The notes: a model not told the origin generated them from the sequence alone. A stretch of DNA of 64,000 nt from Neostapfia colusana (GCA_030760725.1 JASWHV010000007.1:23534824-23598823), one strand, 5' to 3'. Positions 34,397 to 47,300 are shown, counted from the first letter of the stretch. Numbers and translations: made by a program.

Positions 34397-35928
34397 CTTC
34401 AGTGAGAGAGTAGAGTAGGAAATAGAAATTCAGATTGATCTCCCAACTATATGCATCAAGGTGTATGAACTATTCAACTTCTTTTATTAATATCAGCCTA
34501 TATGAGGATGTGAACAAGTGCCGAAGCATCTCACAACTCTCTAGTATGTGTGGATGTGGACATTCGTCAAAGCGTCCCACAACTCACAGCCAAGCATACA
34601 AACACAAGCAATCATCATAAAAATTCAGTACACCACTCTTATTCAAGCTACTACGATCTAAGCGTTCTTATTACAACTTTATTCAAGGTGGAACCTAAAC
34701 TTAATCGTGAGAACCGGTGCTGTTCTGGCCGTTTGGCGGGGGTGGTCCATATAAGGGCGCACACCATGGTGAGTCGGCAGTCCATGTACGGGTAGATGAC
34801 ACTGAAGCTCTATTTGTTTCCGCGTTGGCACGAGTCTCCTCTTGTTTCTCCAGCATGTACAACCTCTTGCAGAGGTAGCGGATCTCTTCTTGTGTGCTCG
34901 CATAACAGTTTCCTAGCTCCACGAGCATAATCTGAGATTTGTCAGCAGCATGTGGGTTGGAAAGAGCCCCTCGATGGGGTCCAATGATCTCCCTTATACC
35001 ACTCTTCCAATATGGGTGCAGCTCAAAGGTAGTGTTCTCAAGCTGCCCAAGGAAAGCGTAGCACAATCCGGTGAGTGCATCCCATGCAGCATCATCAACA
35101 GCTTCTGCCTTTGTAGCTCTCCATGTGGGTGCGAAGTGTCGGGTGACAACTCTACCATTAGATAGGGTAGTTACTTCAGCCTTTCACTCTTCATGTCCGA
35201 GACGAGGGACTTTCTTGAGGAGGTACTCCGGGTATAAACTGCAGCAATCAAGGAACTCTCTCAGCTCCCAAGTTATGTGTCCTCCCTCCATCCTGTCGGA
35301 CTGGAATTCCTGAGCGCAATGGATGACCCTTTCATCATCTTTATTCTCGGCCTCAGCGGGTCGTGGCTCCTCTTCGGACATCTTCTTCCGACGTAGCTTC
35401 ATGAGGCTTCGCTGGGTGAGCCCACGTGGTATTCCTCCTGAGGTGTGTACCAGTGTTGTTCTTCTTGTGGATCGTCTTCCATGTCGTCTTCGATTGGTTC
35501 CACCTCTTACGGATCCTCTTACTCATGCATAGAGATACCGACTTCATCTTCATCATGAGGTTCCATCTTCACCTCCTTCCAATATGGTCCATTGGATACC
35601 TCAATGGGGTTAAGTGCACTCTCACATGGCGGTGGATGAGTTCTCATGCGTGTTGTGCTCCTAGTGACCGGCATCAATAAATAAGACATGAGAATCTTAG
35701 ATAAGAAGGAAATAGATCCAAAACATCAGCAGCCATGAAGCAAGAAAACAGAAGGTGTGGAAGGCCAAAAGAAAAGAAGAAAGAGGGGCTGAAAATAGCA
35801 CTTTGCGAGGGCTGAGTTGACAAGTAAAGTGCAGCAGCAAGCAAATTTTGAAAATAGCAGTTTAGAAGGGTGTTCATATATATTTTAGAGTGTTCATTCT
35901 ATCTAGGCTTGCGTCCTACCGTCAACGT
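34397..35928 (-). other. Family C 5' leader containing ORF0
   Basis: About 1.5 kb between gag and the primer site. ORF0 occupies 34701-35402. The remaining stretches 34397-34700 and 35403-35928 show no coding signal that I trust. A 35184-35556 frame that overlaps ORF0's N-terminus in another phase is a shadow. Confidence 0.7.
34701..35402 (-). pseudogene. ORF0 of family C element
   Basis: About 234 codons, from MKLRRKKMSEEE to the GSHD stop. One internal TGA at 35184-35186 stands where the other copy has TGG (tryptophan of EEWKAE). The core aligns without gaps to ORF0 of families A and E over about 42 residues: E-E-W-x2-E, then 15 residues, P-x2-R-A-T-x2-(E/D)-A-x2-D-x2-W-(D/E)-A. A likely coiled coil and W-T-x-D-S-P follow in both. 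The function is unknown. Confidence 0.75.
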
Positions 35929-35941
35929 GGCTGTAATACCA
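35929..35941 (-). other. Degenerate primer binding site of family C element
   Basis: TGGTATTACAGCC on the minus strand, two differences from the TGGTATCAGAGCC site, three bases from the LTR start at 35945. Confidence 0.65.
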
Positions 35942-36668
35942 ATTTGTCACACCTGGTTCCAAAAATGAACCAAGTGAATGCGTATGTGTGCCCAGGATGT
36001 TCATGACACATACACAAATTTATCACAAAATGAATTCAGAATATAACCACGTATAAATAGTGTTTAAGTACCTTATTACAATAACTCAATGTCTCAATCA
36101 TAGTATATAACTTATTCTGCAGCGGAAGACTCTAAACGACGGCGTAAAATAACTAAAGACAATGGGCTCTAACTTCAACTCCACATGCATGTTGATGGTA
36201 GTGTGCATGCTTAGTACTCCACCTGCTCCTCAAAGTACTCTTCTCCTGTAGCTGAATTATTTATCGTACTCAGCAAGTGTGGAAAAGTATGACATGTAGC
36301 TTAAGACAAGGTAGGAAACAAAAGTTCATTTGCAGTAAGCAAGTTTTATTTCACAATCATGATAAAAATAGCCTATAATGTCTAGGTGAGTTAATTACCA
36401 ACATATCCACGTAATTCATCATCATCAATACCATCCTACTTCATCATTTATCAAGTCTCAAATAGCCAATGCTCTTTCTCAAGTTCATCTCATATTCACA
36501 AACACCCATGATCGACACATATTCATATAACCGAATCCAATCTCATATTCATGACCAAAACCAGTCTCAAAACCGGTACCGTTGACAATAGCATAACAAA
36601 CCCGAATAACCATTCCAGGTTTTGCCTCTAATCATAGAAGTTGGCCAGGTGCTTATAACCGGAGCACG

Positions 36669-36698
36669 ACTATCATGATAGTTTTACACTCTGCAGAG
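36669..36698. other. Paired LTR palindromes, family C form
   Basis: ACTATCATGATAGT (36669-36682) and CTCTGCAGAG (36689-36698), in the same order and spacing as in families A and B. Confidence 0.7.
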
Positions 36699-38107
36699 GT
36701 GGCACCACTTTACTCACAAGTTCGTGATTTCGTCACCCATCGGCGACTAAAAAACCTCCATCATGCCACTACACAACTATCGGTGTATGGACAAGAGATC
36801 ATAAAATAGCCTTTACTAAGGGGCTACTAGGATGTACGAACCCGCTGATGTTTCACCGGCAGGCTCGAATCTCCATTCTCCCACCTACGGGCTCCCTGGT
36901 GTGCCATGCAGTTCCCAGGACAGTCCTTCTCGACTCCCATTTCCCGCGCCATCCAATGGTCCATAACAAGCTAGCAACACACCTAATTAGTCAGCTAAGT
37001 CGCACCCATATTGTGCCTTGTGGTAGCACTGTTTTCCTGGCATGTTCTTGCATGAACCGGTCCTTAGATCTAAAGCAAGCAAACCACCATCTCATTCAGC
37101 ATAACCACGAGCCAAACTTGCCTAGATCTCCCTGATTCCATGATCATTAACATCATAATGCTCCCATCATCTTTAATATTTATGAGAGCAGTAGCTAAAC
37201 AAGTTTATTTCAGTTTTCCCGAATCCCATAAGTTATGCGAAGCAAAAGAGAAAAACGATCATACCCGACTCGATAAGTTTCCCGGTGACGAGAGTGGCTA
37301 ACAAAACTAGTAAACTACTACTAAAGGGTCTCCCATCAAGTTGACTCAAGCATGCAGTTTTCACAAGCAAAACAGTTGAAAAATATAGGTCCAACATGGT
37401 CAAGGGGGATTCGCCTTACTCCTGCGGTTCGTGTTGCTCAAGCGTCTCGAAGACTTGGTGCTGGAGGTTCTCGTAGACGGCCTCTTGAGTGTGTTCTTCT
37501 ACTCACGACCACGTACATACAAACAATACAGCAATCAATACCATGCACAATTTTTACTCAAGATGTTATCATGTGGGTGCATGCAAATCCTATAGTGCAG
37601 CCTATAGCGATCAGTTTGCATTTGTTGTTGCGAGTTCTAGTAAGCTTTCATGGGGTTTTTACGAGAATGGTGCTCCTGTAAATAAGTGTGGACGTGGCTA
37701 TGATACTAACACGAGTAGTAGATCAATTCCACCGTCAAAACGTAGAACGGAGCATGATCTACATACGTGCAGTAGCTCCTGCTTGCAGGGTGTGGAGAAA
37801 CGGGGTTCGTAGCAACAGCAGCGATGTGGTAAGAGGAGTGACGAGGACCTACCTCTCTTCTTCCTCCTCTCCTCCTTGCGGCTGGCCTTCTCCTTGCAAT
37901 GGCAGCAGCTGGGGTTTTTCCTCGGGAAAGAATAGAGCTGCAGCTAGGGCAGGGCGCTGGGGTCTTCTTCTCCGGCGATGGCGAGGCGGGGCAGAGCTTC
38001 AACGGCAGCCAAGGTAGCAGCAGGGCGGCGACCAGAGCTTGGCAGCAAGGGGAGGCCACCAAGGGGTTTTTGGGGCAGGGGTGGCGGCTAGTCGAGGGGG
38101 AGGGTTC

Positions 38108-38117
38108 TATTTATAAG
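38108..38117 (-). promoter_or_regulatory. TATA box of LTR C
   Basis: CTTATAAATA on the minus strand in the same CTATTTATAA context as the family B LTRs. Confidence 0.6.
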
Positions 38118-38497
38118 GGGAGAAAATAGCCAAGGGGGCTAAGATTTCAGCAAACCTTTTAATCAACGGCTGGGATTTAATTTGAGAAAAGGTGGGAGCT
38201 AGGGGCTGGGATTTAATCAAATATTTTCCATTAAGGGTTGAGATTGATTGGTGGAAAAGAAAATTATTAGAGGGGAGGGTGGATTTTGGTGCGGCTAGGG
38301 TTTTCTCCCCCTAAGGGGATGCGGCCAAGAGGATGAGAAAATCCCCAAAGTGGGGGAAAATCCCAAGGGATTTTGGGGCGGCCAAAATTTGGGGCAAAAT
38401 CCCCCAAATGTGGGGAAAATTCCCTGGGGGAATTAGGGGAAATTAGGGGGAGAATAAGGGGCTGCCAGGTTTATTCCTTCTTTTCTGTTTATTAGGG

Positions 38498-38600
38498 GGA
38501 AAACTCAAGAACTCGTGTCTCGGGACGCTGGACCAGACCTCGACGAAATAGACGTTCAGATTGTGAAACTGGATGGTTTTGCATGCACGGATGCCCCGAA
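38498..38600. repeat. Satellite fragment between two LTR C pieces
   Basis: About 0.8 of a monomer (AAAACTCAAGAACTCG, GACGAAATAGACG, GGTTTTGCATGCACGGATG). LTR C flanks both sides. Confidence 0.75.
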
Positions 38601-39871
38601 CGTTGGCCAGGTGCTTGTAACCGGAAGCACGACTATCATGATAGTTTTACACTTTGCAGAGGTGGCACCACTTTACCCACAAGTTTGTGATTTTATCACC
38701 CGCCGGCGACTAAAGAAACCTCCATCATGCTACTACACAACTGTCGGTGTATGGACAAGAGATCACAAAATAGCCTTTACAAATGGGCTGCTAAGATGTA
38801 CGGACCCACTGAGGTTTCACCGGCAGGCTCGAATCTCCATTTTCCCACCTACGGGCCCCCTCGCGTGCCATGCAGTTCCCAGGGCAGTCATTCTCGACTC
38901 CCATTCCCCACGCCATCCAATGGTCCATAACAAGCTAGCAATACACCTAATTAGTCAGCTAAGCCGCACCCATATTTTGCCTTGTGGTGGCACTGTTTTC
39001 CTAGCATGTTCTTGCATGAACCGGTCCTTAGATCTATGGCAAGCAAACCACCATATCATCAAGCATAACCACGAGCCAAGCTTGTCTAGATCTCCCTGAT
39101 TCCATGCTCATTAACATCATGATGTTCCCATCATCTTTAATCTATATGAGTGTAGTAGCTAAACAAGTTTATTTCAGTTTTCCCAAATCCCATAAGTTAT
39201 GCGAAGGAAAAGAGAAAAACGACCATACCCGACTCAACAAGTTTCCCGATCACAAGAGTGGCTAACAAAACTAATAAACTACTGCCAAAGGGTCTCCCAT
39301 CATGTTAACACGAGCATGCAGTTTTCACAAGCAAAACAGTTCAAAAATATAGGTCCAACATGGTCAAGGGGGACTTGCCTTGCTCCCGCGGTTCGTGTTG
39401 CTCAAGCGTCTCGAAGTCTTGGTGCTGGAGGTTCTCGTAGACGGCCTCTTGAGCGTGTTCTTCTACTTACGACCACGTAGATACAAACAATACAGCAATC
39501 AATACCATGAACAAGTTTTTCTCAAGATGCGATGATGTGGATGCATGCAAATCCTATAGTGCAGCCTATAGCGATCAGTTTGCATTTGTTCTTGCGAGTT
39601 CTAGTAATCTTTCATGGGGTTTTTACGAGAATGGTGCTCCTGGAAATAAGAGTGGATGTGACTATGATCCTAACTCGAGTAGTAGATCAATTCCACCGTA
39701 AAAACATAGACCGGAGCATGATCTACATACGTGCAGTAGCTCCTGCTCGCGGCGTGTGGAGAAACGGGGTTCCTAGTAACAGCAGCGACCTGTAAGAGGG
39801 GTGACGAGGACCTACCTCTCTTCTTCCTCCTCTCCTCCTTGTGGCTGGCCTTCTCCTTGCAATGGCAGCAG
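38601..39871 (-). repeat. Second piece of family C LTR
   Basis: Aligns with about 36645-37920 of the neighbouring LTR C copy, starting at GTTGGCCAGGTGCTTGTAAC and ending at GGCAGCAGCTGGG. There it passes into satellite through a GGGA overlap. Both ends are truncated. Confidence 0.8.
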
Positions 39872-41802
39872 CTGGGACCTTGACGGCATACACGTCCTGA
39901 TGGTGCAACTTTATGGTTTTGCATGCGTGAATGGCCATATGGGTTGAAATCGGGAAACTTGAGAAAACTCACAAACTTGGGTCCCGGATGGCCGGATGGG
40001 ACCTTGACGCAATTAATGTCAGGATGGTGTAACTTGATGGATTTGCATGTGCGGATGGCCATCTGTGTCGATATCGGGATAGTCAGGAAAACTCACGAAC
40101 TCGGGTCCCGGGACGGTGGATGGGACCTTGACGGAATACACGTTATGATGGTGCAACTGGATGGTTTTGCATGAGCGGATGGCCATCTAGGTCAAAATCT
40201 GGAAAGTTGTAAAACTCGGTAAAACTCACAAACTCTGAAACTTGCGGCTGGACGGGACCTTGACGGAATACACATTCGGACGGTGCAACTTGATGGTTTT
40301 ACATGCGCGGATGGCCATCCGGGTCGAAATCGGGAAAGTAGGTAAATCTCACAAACTTGGGTCCCGGGCGGCCAGACGGGACCTTGACGGAATACACATC
40401 CGAATGGTGCAACTTGATGGTTTTACATGCATGGATGGCCATCTGGGTTGAAATCGAATAAGTCGGGAAATTTCACAAACTCGGGTCTCGGGCAGCCGGA
40501 CAGGACCTTGACGGAACACAAGTTTGGACGGTGCAACTTGATGGTTTTGCGTGCATTAATGGCCATCTAGGGCTAAATCGGGAAAGTTGGGAAAGTAGGG
40601 AAAACTGACAAACTCGATTCCCGGGTGGCCAGACGGGTCCTTGAGGGAATACACATCTGGTCATTGTAACTTGACGGTTTTGCATGCGCGGATGGCCATC
40701 TGGATCGTAATCGAAAAAGTCAGTAAAACTCATGAACTCGTGACCCGAGCGGACGGACGGGGCTTTGACGGAATACACGTCAGGACGGTGCAACTTGATG
40801 GTTTTGCATGCGTGGATGGGCATCTGGGTCGAAATTGGGGAAGTTGATAAAACTCAAGAACTCAGGTCCCGGGCGGCCGGACGGACCTTGACGGTATACA
40901 CGTTCAGACGGTGTAATTTAATGGTTTTGCATGCGCGGATGGCAATCTCGGTCGAAATCAGGAAAGTCGGAAAAGTTGGGAAAACTCACAAACTCGGGTC
41001 CCGGGCGGCCAGATGGGACCTTGATGGAATACACGTCTGTACGGTGCAACTTGATGGTTTTGCATGCACAAATGGCCATCTGGGTCGAAATTAGGAAAGT
41101 CGAGAAAACTCACGAACTCGGGTCCCGTACTCCGGACGGGACATTGATGGAATACAAGTTCAGATGATGCAACTGGATGGTTTTGCATGAGCAGATGGCC
41201 ATCTTGGTCAAAATTCCGAAAGTCGGGAAACTCGGTAAAACTTACGAACTCTAGTCCCTAGCGGCCGGATGGGACCTCCACGAAATACACGTTCGGACTA
41301 TGCAACTTGATTGTTTTACATGCACGGATGATCATCCGGGTCAAAATCGGGAATGTCGGTAAAAAACACATGAACTCGGGCCCCAGGAGGCCGGACAGGA
41401 CCTTAACGGAGTACACGTTCGAAAGATGCAACTTGATGGTTTTGCATGCATGGATGTCCATCTGTGTTGAAATCTGAAACATCGGGAAAACTCACAAACT
41501 CGGGTCCTGGGAAGGCGTACGGGACCTTGACAGAATACAAGTTTGGACGGTGCAAGTTGATGGTTTTGCATGCACGGATGGCCATCTGGTCAAAATCGAG
41601 AAAGTCGAGAAAGTAGGGAAAACTGACAAACTTGGGTCCCGGGCGGCCGGACGGGGCCTTGAGGGAATACACGTCTTGACGTTGTAACTTGATGGTTTTG
41701 CATGCGCGGATGGCCATTTGGATCGTAATCGGGAAAGTCGGGAAAGTCAGTAAAACTCACGAACTCAGGTCCCGGGCGGCCGGACAGGACCTTGACAGAA
41801 TA
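39872..41802. repeat. Tandem satellite array, 124/133-bp monomers
   Basis: About 15 monomers. The GGTTTTGCATGC landmark falls near 39921, 40045, 40169, 40301, 40425, 40549, 40682, 40806, 40929, 41062, 41185, 41318, 41444, 41568 and 41700. Steps are 123-126 bp or 132-133 bp. The longer units carry an extra GGAAAGT-type segment of about 9 bp. Flanking retroelements and pieces at 4411, 24459 and 38498 show a dispersed array. I cannot match it to a named centromeric repeat from memory; the context suggests a centromeric or pericentromeric satellite. Confidence 0.85.
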
Positions 41803-43567
41803 CGCCTCAAGACAGGAACTTGGATGTGTCCTTATGCAAGAAAGCCAAGTGGTGGACTATGCATCGAGGCAACTAAAGAAACATGAGCTGAATTACTCTA
41901 TGCATAACCTAGAACTCGCAGCAGTGGTAAACTCCTTGAAGATTTGGAGGCATTACATCCTTGGTAACTGATGTGAATTTTATAAGGATCACAAAAGCCT
42001 CAAGTATATATTCACGCAAAGGATCTGAATTTGAGGCAACCTAGATGGTTGGAACACATCAAGGATTATGACGTTGGAATCAACTATCACCCACAAAAAG
42101 CCAATGTAGTAGCGAATGCTTTGGGCCAAAAGGGAGCATGTCAACAACTCACAGTTCGGGAGCTGCCACCCGAGCTATGTAAGGAGTTTGAACGGTTACA
42201 TCTCGGGTTCTTAAATGAGATGGAGATGATAGAACTAAACACAACGCTGGAACAAGAGATACGAGATGACCAAGCAACGGATGAGGAGATAAAGGAAATC
42301 AAGGAAAGAATCCGACAAGGGATAGAGAAGGATTTCAAGGAAGATGAGAATGGCACACTTTGGTTAGGAAAAAGGATTTGTATTCCTAACGTGAAGCACA
42401 CCCGCGACGCGATACTAAAGAAGGCCCGTGATTCACTTTATTCCATACATCCCGGTTGTACAAAGATGTATAAGGAGCCAAAAACTTGATATTGGTGGGA
42501 TGGCATGAAAAGGGACATAGCTGAATATGTTGCCCTATGCGACACGTGCCAACAAGTGAAAGCCGAGCATCAGAGACCCGCTGAATTGTTGCAGCCGTTG
42601 AAAGTACCCGAGTGGAAGTGGGAAGAAATCGGTATGTATTTCATAGTTGGATTGCCACGTACTCAGTCGGGGTATGACTCTATTTGGGTTATCGTGGACC
42701 GATTGACGAAATCAGCCAACTTCATTCCTGTTAGGACCAGGTACACCATGGAGCAATTAGCCGAGCTGTATGTGGAGCAAATAGTATGTTGTCATGGAGT
42801 TCCAAAGAGATAATTTAGATCGAGGTTCTCAATATACCTCAAGGTTCTAGAAGAAGCTGCATGAAGCCATGGGTACACGGTTGAATTTCAGCTCCGCATA
42901 TCACCCACAAACCGACGGGCAAACTGAGAGGACGAATCAGATATTGGAAGACATGTTGAGAGCTTGCGCCTTGAAACATGGGCGTAGTTGGGACAAGAGT
43001 TTACCGTATGCTGAATTTCCATAGAACAATAGTTACCAAGCCAGCCTGAAAATGTCACCTTTCGAGGCATTATATGGTAGACGGTGTAGAACACCTCTGT
43101 TCTGAAATGAGACTAGAGAAAACCAAGAGTTTAGACCAAAGTGTTATAGGATGCCGATAAGCAAGTCCGAACAATAAGGGAAAATTTGAAGGCCGCTCAG
43201 TCACGACAAAAAGGCTATGCGGACGATAGGCAAAGGAGTGTGACCTTCAAAGTCAGAGATTCGTGTATCTTAAGGTGTCGCCTATCCGAGGCCAACGGCG
43301 ATTTAACGTCAAAGGCAAGCTAGCACCTCGCTATATCAGACCACTCAATATTTTTGGCAAGCAAGGAGAGGTAGCATATCAACTAGAGGTGTCGATGCAC
43401 CTCTCTGATGTACACGAAGTATTTCACGTGTCTCAGCTCAAGAAGTACCTAACAGTGCCGAAAAAACAAGTATCAATGGATGAGTTAGAACTCCAGGAGG
43501 ATCTGACCTACGCGGAACACCCCATCAAAATCCTGGATACAAATGAAAGAGTCACGAGGAACAAGGT
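41803..43567 (+). pseudogene. pol fragment (RNase H, integrase, chromodomain start) on the plus strand
   Basis: It begins abruptly from satellite inside RNase H (YASRQLKKHELNY by frame correction), continues with KDYDVGINYHPQKANVVANA (42031-42489), the integrase zinc region and core (42505-42813), DGQTERTNQILED in degraded form (42898-42960), and SPIRGQRRFNVKGKLAPRY (43263 on). It ends at the chromodomain start, where the CRM-like LTR is inserted. The first catalytic aspartate of integrase is replaced (GMYF instead of SMDF), and there are at least five stops or shifts. It is the only family B/C-type pol in the plus orientation. Confidence 0.8.
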
Positions 43568-44331
43568 TGATAGAGACGAAGGTGTCCCTTCTTTCGATGA
43601 GATGGTAACTATAGTTATTGGTGGAGTAGACTTTGACGATCCGACTACGAATATGTGAAGACGTCGCACCATAGCAATCGCTAAACCAACTCCAAGAGGT
43701 TATTGACCACGCCGGAGCATGATCAACCTGATCACGAGGGTCTATTTCCTGTAGGCAAACGAAGAACAAGCAAGAAACTGGGATTGCAATCTGGATGTTG
43801 CCAATTCAAGAAGAAAACTTTATTGATTGAAGTGGGGTTCTGAAACGTCCTGGTCTGGTCGTTGGACACAAACGAGGTACGTGAGTTGCAGCTGTGGCAA
43901 ACTTTAATCTAAACAAAACCCGCCCTCTCAAGGATATCTTGGCCTACTTAAATAGGGGTGGAAAGAGGGAAATTCGTCCAGCAACAAAGGTAGGACGTGA
44001 TATCCCTTATTCCCTTCCTTTTTCTGAGGTAGACTACTTTTTAATGGGGAAGGAAAGAGGGAAATCTTTCCAGCAGCAAGGCAGGATATGATTTCCTCTA
44101 TTTCTTTCCTCATTATAGCACATCTATCTTTAAATAGGGGAAGAAAGAGGGAAATTTCATCCAGCTGCAAAGTTGGACGAGATTTCCCTTATTCCTTTAC
44201 TTGTTTGTCTAAATCTCTCTTTGTTACATGGCCCCAGCCTCAAGATTTGGTGCACAGTACCCTATTCATCCACTTGACTTTATTCTGGTCCACCAGCTTG
44301 TATATTTCGTCCATGTCCTTGTATGTCATCA
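43568..44331 (-). repeat. 3' LTR of the CRM-like element
   Basis: On the plus strand it runs from TGATAGAGACG to ATGTCATCA, so in element sense it starts TGATGACATAC and ends TCTATCA. The left end falls exactly where the homology of the plus-strand pol fragment stops. At the right end the pol reading frame finishes with a TGA that coincides with the first bases of the LTR. The second LTR is outside the window, so the boundary is inferred. Confidence 0.6.
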
Positions 44332-47300
44332 AGGTAGCTTCAAAGTGCTGAAAACTCCACTAGAAACTCCGTTCTGGTTCCCTTCTCACATGCCTTCATC
44401 TCCCTGCTTGATGATGCTCCCATGTTCATTCCTCTTGTCCATGCTAGGTCTTTCATTTGTAAGAAACACAAATGTATTCAATTTAGGCAGCATCATATTC
44501 TCATAAATATTAGAAACATTACCAAGAAACGAAAGTACCTGATAATTTAACTGGCGTGCGCGAGCTCTAGTAATTGGTCCCATATGTGTGGGCAGGGGCT
44601 ATGGGTGTAACTGTGGTAGTGATGTCCTCATCATCCTCCCCTTCTTGAATTGAAGTCATCCTCGATGAAAGCACATCTTCCTCACCCAAATAAGGCTTCA
44701 AATCTGCAATGTTAAAAGTGGGACTAACCCCAAAGTCTGCAGGCAGCTCAAGTTTATATGCATTATCATTTATTTTCTTTAACACCTTAAAAGGACCATC
44801 AGCACGTGGCATTAGCTTTGATTTGCGCAAATCAGGAAACCTATCTTTTCGTAAATGTAACCAAACAAGATCTCCTGGTTCGAACACAATATGTTTTCTA
44901 CCCTTATCGCCAACAAGTTTGTATTTAGCATTCATGCGCTCAATGTCTTCCTTAGTTAACTCATACATTTTTAAGATCAATTCAGCACGTTATTTAGCAT
45001 CAAAATTAACCTTCTCTGAAGATGGAAGAGGCAACAAATCAATAGGTGCACGAGGTAGGAAACCATACACAATTTCAAAAGGGCACATCTTAGTAGTAGA
45101 ATGCAGCGAACGGTTATAAGCAAATTCAATATGCGGCAAGCATTCTTCCAACATTTTCAGGTTATTCTTCAAAACAGCCCTAAGCATAGTAGACAATGTT
45201 CTATTGACTACTTCAGTTTGACCATCGGTTTGGGAGTGACATGTAGTACTAAAAAGCAGTTTAGTCTTCAACTTAGCCCATAAACATCTCCAAAAGTGGC
45301 TAGGAAATTTAATGTCACGATCTGAAACAATTGTATTTGGCACACCATGCAAACGAATAATTTCACGAAAGAACAAATCAGCAACATTAGTAGCATCCTC
45401 TCTTTTATGGCATGGTATGAAGTGTGCCATTTTCAAAAATCTATCCACGACAACAAATATGCTATTCCGCCCCTTCTTTGTTCGAGGTAACCCTAAAACA
45501 AAGTCCATGGAGATGTCCTCCCATGGAACAGTAGGTACAGGCAAAGGTATATATAAACCATGAGGATTGAGTCGTGACTTAGCTTTTTGGCATGTAGTAC
45601 AATGAGCAACAAAACACTCAACATCTTGTCTCATCTTTGGCCAAAAGAAATGTGTAGCAAGTATGTCCTCCGTTTTCTTCACGCCAAAGTGTCCCATTAA
45701 TCCTCCTCCATGTGCCTCCTGTAACAACAAAAGACGAACGAAGCTAGCTGGAATGCATAGCTTGTTAGCACGAAACACAAATCCATTACTACAGACGAAC
45801 TTGTTCCATGTTCTTCCTTCCTTACAATTCTGCATTACATCTTTAAATTCAACATCATGTAAATATTGATCTTTGATGGTCTCCAAACCAAATATTTTAA
45901 AGTCAAATTGTGAAAGCATAGTATAACATCGAGACAATGCATCAGGAATTACATTTTCTTTACCCTTCTTGTGTTTAATGACATAAGGGAAAGTCTCAAT
46001 GAATTCAACCCATTTGGCATGTCTACGGTTCAGTTTTGCTTGACTTTTAATGTGTTTCAAAGATTCATGATCAGAATGTATAACAAATTCTTTGGGCCAT
46101 AAATAATGTTGCCATGTTTCCAAAGTCCAAACAAGAGCATATAATTCCTTATCATAAGTAGAATAATTCAGACTAGGCCCACTCATTTTTTCAGAAAAGT
46201 ATGCCATAGGTTTACCATCTTGTAATAACACACCTCCTAATCCAATTCCACTAGCATCACATTCAAGTTCTTATTAAAATCAGGAAGTTGGAGTAAAGGA
46301 GCATGTGTCAACTTATCTTTCAATACCGTGAAGGCTTCTTCCTGTGTGGTACCCCAAACAAAAGGCACATCCTTCTTTGTAAACTCATTGAGAGGTGCAG
46401 CAATGGTGCTGAAATCTCTCACAAAACGCTTGTAGAAACCAGCAAGACCAAGAAAACTCCTCACTTGTGTGACCGTTTTGGGCTGCGGCCAACTCTTAAT
46501 TGCTTCATCCTTGGCTTTATCAACTTCAATTCCCTGTGGAGTAATAACATAGCCAAGAAAAGATACTTGGTCGGTGCAAAAGGTGCACTTCCCAAGGTTA
46601 CCAAACAAACGTGCATCACGTAGAGCAATAAAAACAGCACGTAAATGTTCCAAATGTTCCTCCAAAGTTCTACTATAAATCAGTATATCATCAAAATAGA
46701 CTACCACAAATCGTCCAATGAAAGTACGTAAAACTTCGTTCATTAATCTTATGAATGTGCTAGGTGTATTAGTTAACCCAAAAGGTATGACTAACCACTC
46801 ATATAAGCCAAACTTAGTTTTAAATGCTGTTTTCCATTCATCTCTCAATTTCATACGAATTTGATGGTATCCACTATGCAAATCAACTTTGGAGAATATG
46901 GTAGAGCCACTTAATTCATCAAGCATATCATCGATCCTAGGAATAGGATGACGATATCGAATAGTAATATTATTAATGGTTCTACAATCAACGCACATAC
47001 GAGATGTACCATCCTTTTTTGGTACTAGTATAACAGGAACATCACAAGAACTAAGGGATTCGCGTATATAACCTTTGTCGAGTACCTCCTGAACTTAACG
47101 CATAATCTCCTTCGCCTCATCAGGACTGGTACGGTATGGCGCACGATTGGGCAGCGAGGCACCGGGAATTAAGTCAATCTGATGCTCAATCCCGCGAATA
47201 GGTGGTAATCCCGGTGGCACCTCTTGTGGAAAGACATCAGCGAACTCCTGCAAAATGTTAATGACAGCAGGAGGCAAAGAGGGAGGCACGTCCTCGAATG

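Larger units (their letters stand above)
35945..38497 (-). repeat. Family C 5' LTR, U3 end lost
   Basis: Begins TGTCACACCTGG and continues through the conserved transcribed region: palindromes at 36669-36682 and 36689-36698, and the CACCTAATTAGTCAGCTAAG landmark. The TATA box is at 38108-38117. Upstream of the TATA, at 38130-38490, is a G-rich GGGGAAAATCCC-like stretch. It then runs directly into satellite at about 38498, so the minisatellite and U3 end are missing. Confidence 0.8.

Noticed and set aside
39872..41802. Naming the satellite as maize CentC or rice CentO
   Set aside because: Monomer lengths (124/133 bp) do not match the roughly 155-bp repeats and I cannot confirm sequence identity without a search.
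44228..44506. Plus-strand frame at the CRM-like LTR boundary
   Set aside because: It straddles the LTR end opposite pol and has no domain.
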